DNA from: Sulfolobus sp. UBA167
GTDB lineage: Archaea > Thermoproteota > Thermoprotei_A > Sulfolobales > Sulfolobaceae
Direction of reading: 5' to 3'
Length of the DNA stretch: 18,133 nucleotides
Assembly: GCA_002495845.1 (NCBI GenBank)
Contig: DAHF01000069.1
Location: 12,031-30,163, forward strand
This document shows positions 14,317-18,133 of the stretch, piece after piece. The translations under genes and the position numbers were made by a program. Position 1 is the first letter of the stretch. Every line of letters starts with the position of its first letter. The notes under the pieces are model-generated. The model did no database searches. It was not told the origin of the DNA and saw nothing but the letters and a program-made list of their open reading frames with translations.

Positions 14317-16152
14317 CTATGTCCTATTCTTTAACTCGACCTTAAATCCCTCCTCGTTGAAGGTTATCACCCTTTCGTTCAGCTCTATCTTAGATCCATA
14401 TCTTATGAAGATGGGCAAATCGTCTGGTGAGTCCACGAATCCGTTTCCTTCGAAGACCTCTCCGTTGTTTAGGTATGCCCATCTTCCCTTAGGCAAGTAT
14501 ACTTCCCTCTTGTTTGCTCCCTTCTGTATCACGGGAGCCATCAATAACTTCTCTCCGACCATGAACTCGTCACAGACATACACATTATCGTCGCGGGGGA
14601 AGTAATATGGAAGGGGTCTTAAGATCGGGTGCCCGTACTCATGGGCTTCCTTTACCAACCCGTAAAGGTAAGGTATGAAATCGTACCTGAGATTTATAAC
14701 TTCCTTTATTTTCGTCTTCCATGGATCAGGTAAAAGATATATCTCTTGATCTTCCCCTCCTTTGGATTTGTGGTTTCTAAATAACGGCATGAATAACGCG
14801 GCTTGGAAATACCTTAGAAGCAGTTCGTAGTCTCTGCCAGTCCTGACTCCTTCTTCTCTGCCTGAAAATCCTCCTATGTCAAACCCGACGTAGGGCACTC
14901 CGCTGATAGACAGACTTAAAGTAAGGGATAGTTGTAGCCTTAAGTCTTCCCAAGAACTCACGTTATCTCCAGTCCATACCACAGCGTACTTCTGTATCCC
15001 ATTGTATGCGCTTCTAGACAGGATATAAGGTTCTTTCCCCGCGTTCTTCATCCCGTGAAATGTGGCTTCAGTCTCCAATAACCCGTAAGCATTATGGAGG
15101 AGGACGTGTTGCACTCCGTTATGGTAGGCAAGCCCGAAAGTCCCCTTGCCCAACACTGCAGGCTCGTTCATGTCAGTCCATATTCCATCCACGTCGTATT
15201 CCCTGACCCACTCCTCCGTCTTCTTTGACCACCAAGTTCTGGCCTCTTCAGAAAAGAAGTCTATCCATGCGCATCTCCCAGGCCACATATCATCGACGTA
15301 TATTTCTCCGTTTTCGTTTTCCACGAATAGTCCTATAGCCTCCTTGAAAGGAGGATACTTCTGGTCTAACTTTAAGCATGGACTGAAGATGGTAATTACC
15401 TTTGTCCCCATCCCATGGAGATCCTTTATGAACTGCTTAGGGTCAGGGAACTTTTCCTTATCCCAAGTGAACATCTTGTACCCTTCCATGTAATCTATGT
15501 CAAGGTATATCGCGGAGACTCTAACGCCTTCCTTTTCGTGTTTCCTTACGACGTCAAGGATGGTCGATGAAGGGTAATATGAGTACCTGCTTATCTGATA
15601 TCCAAGAGACCATTCCGGCAACATGAAAGGCTTCCCGACTATCGACGATAAAGCCTCGAACAAGCTTTCCATTTTCTCGGCCTTAAAAACAAGGAACTCT
15701 AGCCTCTTGTCTGTGAACCCTATGCTAATCTTATCGTAGATTAAGTTTCCTATATCTGCTATTCCTTTGCTGGGGGAATTGAAAAGCATTCCAAGAATAT
15801 CTTCCTCATTCACGGTTATCATGAAATTGATCGTTTTGTACATTGGGTCTGTATACCACATGTAACGTCCTCCAACGTCGATGTTCCACAAGTTGAACGT
15901 GGCTCTCCTTCGGTCTATCTCATAACTCCTTTCTCCCAGACCTAGTACTCTTTCCTTAATCCCAAGCTTCTTCTGTATCACAACACCTAACTTTTCCTTT
16001 CCTATGATCACGTCTTCCTTGACCTCTAAAGGCGGTGGGCTAGATGGAGAAAGCCCTTCTGTTTCTAGCTTTATTATAGGCTTAGGTTCGTTCAAAAGGA
16101 CCCTATGAACCTCAACTCCTTTAATGACCCCGCTGAATGATTCGATCCTCAT
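14317..16152 (-). CDS. malA: GH31 alpha-glucosidase (MalA-like), compact form
   Basis: 611-aa family 31 glycoside hydrolase releasing glucose from maltose and malto-oligosaccharides. The catalytic nucleophile is D327 in GIWTDMNEP and the acid/base D396 in VVWTGDNVSSW. Other family blocks are YQISRYSYYP (185-194), YLDIDYM (216-222), YILSRSAY (376-383) and VGFDIGGFSGR. It shares these with Sulfolobus MalA but is about 80 residues shorter: it stops just after LPIFIRYGSKIEL, lacking the distal C-terminal beta domain, and has a short loop after the nucleophile. No signal peptide, so intracellular. A TATA element 24 nt upstream implies a leaderless transcript. Confidence 0.9.
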   Translation of the reverse strand: MRIESFSGVIKGVEVHRVLLNEPKPIIKLETEGLSPSSPPPLEVKEDVIIGKEKLGVVIQKKLGIKERVLGLGERSYEIDRRRATFNLWNIDVGGRYMWYTDPMYKTINFMITVNEEDILGMLFNSPSKGIADIGNLIYDKISIGFTDKRLEFLVFKAEKMESLFEALSSIVGKPFMLPEWSLGYQISRYSYYPSSTILDVVRKHEKEGVRVSAIYLDIDYMEGYKMFTWDKEKFPDPKQFIKDLHGMGTKVITIFSPCLKLDQKYPPFKEAIGLFVENENGEIYVDDMWPGRCAWIDFFSEEARTWWSKKTEEWVREYDVDGIWTDMNEPAVLGKGTFGLAYHNGVQHVLLHNAYGLLETEATFHGMKNAGKEPYILSRSAYNGIQKYAVVWTGDNVSSWEDLRLQLSLTLSLSISGVPYVGFDIGGFSGREEGVRTGRDYELLLRYFQAALFMPLFRNHKSKGGEDQEIYLLPDPWKTKIKEVINLRYDFIPYLYGLVKEAHEYGHPILRPLPYYFPRDDNVYVCDEFMVGEKLLMAPVIQKGANKREVYLPKGRWAYLNNGEVFEGNGFVDSPDDLPIFIRYGSKIELNERVITFNEEGFKVELKNRT

Positions 16153-16173
16153 AGATAAAAAGTGGTTATTAGG

Positions 16174-16179
16174 CTTAAA
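16174..16179 (-). promoter_or_regulatory. TATA element of the GH31 gene
   Basis: TTTAAG on the minus strand, centred about 24-25 nt before the ATG at 16152, the spacing expected for leaderless initiation. Confidence 0.5.
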
Positions 16180-16306
16180 TTCGAAGGCCCTTGCTACAGC
16201 TTCTCACGAGTCGAACGATTATGTGGCTAAGTACTTCTTTTTAATCTTTAATTTATGAAAAGTATAATTTTGTATCAATATTACTATAAAATACAAACTA
16301 ACAACG

Positions 16307-16320
16307 TTTTTTTAAAAAAA
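16307..16320. terminator. T7A7 palindrome after the minus-strand operon
   Basis: Seven T followed by seven A, 38 nt beyond the stop codon of the lysine-tailed protein gene. On the minus strand transcription would meet a T7 run here, fitting an archaeal T-tract terminator. The surrounding 205-bp gap (16153-16357) contains no gene that I can see; it holds the GH31 promoter at one end. Confidence 0.35.
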
Positions 16321-16357
16321 TGTCTTCATTTCTAGATAGCGTTCAAACTGTTTAGAC

Positions 16358-17290
16358 TTACCTCTTTCTATTTCTCTTTTTAGGATTACTTTTACCTTTC
16401 TTCTTTTTCGACTTTGTCTTCTCATCTCCCCTTTCTTTCTCTTCTACTTTCTCCCTTTCTTTATTACCTTTTAGTTGGATTGCCTTCTTCAGCTCAGAAA
16501 CTATCATGAAGTAGTCTCTGAACCAAAGCAACACTGCTCTGTTCTTCTCCATCCTTACAAGTCCATAAGGGTGAATTATCCTAGAGATGTTGGAGTATAT
16601 GTTCTCAAACCTTTCGCTCGGGTATCCGAGTATGTAACAACCTATCCCTATCAATGCGCTCACTTTGGGCATAGCTAGGGTCATGTAATCGGCTTCCTTT
16701 CCACACCTGCACTTTAACCTCTCTTGTATAGGCAAGTCCTCTATGTGCTTGGAAAACTGTGGGTACTCTAAGTGTTTCCTACATACCGGCCTACCGATGA
16801 TATAGATAGTCTCCTCGTTTAACGGAGGTTTTCCTCCCGTTGCTTTCTTGAGCCTTCCTACGACCTCTCCGAAGTGGAGTATAGTATATCCTGAGTCCAC
16901 CATCTTATGCCACAGTCTACTCCGCAGGATCTCCTCGTAGTCCCTCGTCGTATTCTCCACTAAGATTGAAAGGAAAATCCTCTCCATTAAGAATCTGTTG
17001 GACTCCTCTGCAGAATGTAGGTTTCCTTTTAACGCGTTCATGTATCCGTTATCTATCAGTGCATCTATCTCGTCCTCGAAAGCGAAGCCTTTGAACACGG
17101 ACTTGCTTTCCCTCATGAATGTCCTCACCATCTTGTAGAGCCCGCTCCACCCTTTAGGTACGTTATCTATTATGTCAAGCGTCTGTCTCTTGGTCTGACA
17201 AAGGTCGTCGGTGAAGAACTTGACCGCCTTTCTGCATTCATCTATTTTGCAATTGTCGAAAAGGATCTTAGCTACTTCTTTGTCGCACAT
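16358..17290 (-). CDS. Unrecognised protein with Cys/His cluster and Lys/Arg-rich tail
   Basis: 310-aa soluble protein I do not recognise. N-terminal cysteines at 2, 14, 19 and 31 lie in predicted helices. A second group, C170-x2-H173 then C194-x-C196 about 20 residues later, could bind zinc or another metal. The middle is helical. The last 37 residues (274-310) are almost entirely Lys, Arg, Glu, Ser and Gly (KTKSKKKKGKSNPKKRNRKR), suggesting an unstructured nucleic-acid-binding or ribosome-contacting tail. The ATG lies inside the end of the racemase-family gene (23-nt overlap), so both are co-translated from one message. Codon use matches its neighbours. A real gene with unknown role. Confidence 0.75.
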   Translation of the reverse strand: MCDKEVAKILFDNCKIDECRKAVKFFTDDLCQTKRQTLDIIDNVPKGWSGLYKMVRTFMRESKSVFKGFAFEDEIDALIDNGYMNALKGNLHSAEESNRFLMERIFLSILVENTTRDYEEILRSRLWHKMVDSGYTILHFGEVVGRLKKATGGKPPLNEETIYIIGRPVCRKHLEYPQFSKHIEDLPIQERLKCRCGKEADYMTLAMPKVSALIGIGCYILGYPSERFENIYSNISRIIHPYGLVRMEKNRAVLLWFRDYFMIVSELKKAIQLKGNKEREKVEEKERGDEKTKSKKKKGKSNPKKRNRKR

Positions 17291-17903
17291 TTTCTAATTC
17301 CTCTAATATTGCTGAGGCTGCAGTAATTACTGGCTTTTCTCCTTTTAATTTATCTAAAATAGGTATCGTGGAAAGTATCGTGCAAGCAACGTATATGGAG
17401 TCTGCCTCAACGTTTCTGTGGCCTATTCTCACAGCGTCTATGACCAGTTCATGGGGGGTGGAAGCTATTGCAGGTCCTCCGGTCCTCCCAAGGGCTACCG
17501 AACCTATCACTTTCAACTTCAGATCCCTCAACCACTTGACCTCAAAGTCGTGCCTGAACTGGTTATATGGTGTTACAAGGAAGACGTTCTTTGCGTCGTG
17601 TCTCTTCAATGTTTTTATTATAGCTTCAGTGGAGATTACTAAGGGAATTGAGAAGAACTTCCTGAATTCTTCCCAGCCCCTTCTTGAGAAGACCCCGTAA
17701 GATCTAGCGTAAATGATTGCATCAGCATCCTCTATTTCTTTTTTCATCCTTGAGAGCTCGTCAAATGCCTTGTGCCTCTCGCGTTCACTCTCTCCATGTC
17801 CTGGAACGTATTTCATGTAGAATACCTTGACGTCATTTAGGACACTCTTTATGTCGTTCTCCAGCACCGGGTTCTCGGAAGATATTATCAAAGAAACCTT
17901 CAT
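17268..17903 (-). CDS. Asp/Glu racemase-maleate isomerase-arylmalonate decarboxylase family protein, single-cysteine type
   Basis: The start at 17903 gives a 211-aa protein matching the maleate isomerase/AMDase family from its first strand (KVSLIISSENPVLE, the usual small-residue anion loop) to VACTILSTIPIL, which carries the second catalytic cysteine (residue 174). The first cysteine position, normally YxCTSG, reads YARSYG here, so an arginine (residue 67) replaces it. AMDase works with one cysteine, whereas racemases and maleate isomerase need two, so a decarboxylase-like or novel reaction is more likely than racemisation. An in-frame ATG at 18056 would add 51 residues with no family match, across a repeat-rich region. 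TTTAAGG about 40 nt upstream of 17903 is a possible TATA box. First gene of a two-gene operon. Confidence 0.75.
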   Translation of the reverse strand: MKVSLIISSENPVLENDIKSVLNDVKVFYMKYVPGHGESERERHKAFDELSRMKKEIEDADAIIYARSYGVFSRRGWEEFRKFFSIPLVISTEAIIKTLKRHDAKNVFLVTPYNQFRHDFEVKWLRDLKLKVIGSVALGRTGGPAIASTPHELVIDAVRIGHRNVEADSIYVACTILSTIPILDKLKGEKPVITAASAILEELENVRQRSS

Positions 17904-17996
17904 GTCATGAGATTTCCACGGGGCAAACAAAACACTTTCTATACCCTTAAAGGCTGAGGAGATCGTCCAAGCCGGGGAACGTATGCAAATTGTTTT

Positions 17997-18029
17997 TAGT
18001 TTAGGATAGTTTAGGACTATCCTTTTTTT
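17997..18029. repeat. Tandem 9-bp repeat plus 8-bp hairpin upstream of the racemase-family gene
   Basis: TAGTTTAGG occurs at 17997-18005 and again at 18007-18015, a 10-bp period. AGGATAGT (18003-18010) pairs perfectly with ACTATCCT (18016-18023), followed by T to 18029 on the plus strand. This could be an operator for a dimeric regulator, or a hairpin in the leader of the minus-strand operon. Confidence 0.5.
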
Positions 18030-18078
18030 ATGTTTTAATTTGCGGGAAATATTCATTTTTACTTTTTACCTTAACCTG

Positions 18079-18098
18079 GGAGGGAGAAAGTCCCCTCC
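18079..18098. repeat. GC-rich hairpin near the window edge
   Basis: GGAGGG (18079-18084) pairs with CCCTCC (18093-18098) around an 8-nt loop. It stands out as GC-rich in AT-rich flanks. On the minus strand the surrounding frame reads STVTEGTFSLPG and then a stop, slightly reminiscent of the TnpB C-terminal relic elsewhere in the window. Its nature is uncertain. Confidence 0.35.
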
Positions 18099-18133
18099 GT
18101 AACGGTAGATCCAAAATCATTTTACAAATATAA

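Noticed and set aside
17904..18056. 51-codon N-terminal extension of the racemase-family gene
   Set aside because: No family match, AT-rich and repeat-rich; the family's first strand begins at the ATG at 17903.
18078..18100. GGGAGAAAGTCC-like string resembling the RNase P RNA conserved region I
   Set aside because: The flanks are AT-rich and no further conserved RNase P RNA segments follow before the window ends.
1..18133. tRNA genes
   Set aside because: No T-loop motif with a matching acceptor stem was found on either strand by eye; introns in archaeal tRNAs could hide one, but no candidate stood out.

Overview
The window looks like chromosome from a thermoacidophilic crenarchaeon of the order Sulfolobales. 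Evidence: archaea-specific genes packed tightly on both strands (Nep1, Nob1, RNase P subunit Rpr2, DUF371, DUF84, a MalA-like GH31 glucosidase), purine-rich codon use with a moderate G+C content, T/A-rich TATA-type elements about 25-40 nt before start codons, few Shine-Dalgarno sites, and a relic of a crenarchaeal-type TnpB element. I cannot name the genus with confidence. No rRNA, tRNA, CRISPR array or intact insertion sequence was found.

Left part (1-5821): a DUF84 house-cleaning nucleotide phosphatase diverges from an MqnD-like periplasmic-binding-fold protein with only 29 bp between start codons. A gene-poor AT-rich stretch of about 450 bp follows. Then come a cation diffusion facilitator and the tldD-tldE peptidase pair, all on the minus strand. 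A 49-residue single-span membrane protein diverges from tldD.

Middle (5822-12720): a ribbon-helix-helix protein meets nep1 tail to tail. nep1 diverges from a tightly overlapping plus-strand trio: rnp4 (RNase P), a CRM/YhbY RNA-binding protein and DUF371. DUF371 meets a Trm5-like methyltransferase tail to tail with an 81-nt antisense overlap. The methyltransferase lies downstream of a ferredoxin/flavodoxin-NADP reductase-type flavoprotein. A small membrane-anchored protein, an MFS permease, NAD kinase and the rRNA endonuclease Nob1 follow. The theme is RNA maturation (nep1, rnp4, CRM, Trm5-like, nob1) together with NADP metabolism (NAD kinase, FNR). Two divergent gene pairs here appear to share a single palindromic TATA element placed almost exactly midway between the start codons.

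Right part (12721-18133): immediately after nob1 lies the eroded 3' end of an IS200/IS605-type element. It keeps the last codons of tnpB and a structured right end resembling an omega (reRNA) scaffold. Next are a class V PLP aminotransferase-fold enzyme, a compact GH31 alpha-glucosidase lacking the usual C-terminal domain, and a two-gene minus-strand operon. That operon encodes an Asp/Glu-racemase/maleate-isomerase-family protein that has lost one of its two catalytic cysteines, and a cysteine-containing, lysine-tailed protein I do not recognise. Upstream of this operon is an unusual cluster of direct and inverted repeats.

The most noteworthy items are the solo TnpB/omega-RNA relic, the orphan MqnD homologue in a lineage not known to make menaquinone, the single-cysteine racemase homologue with its unknown partner and repeat-rich leader, and the overlapping RNA-maturation genes containing DUF371.
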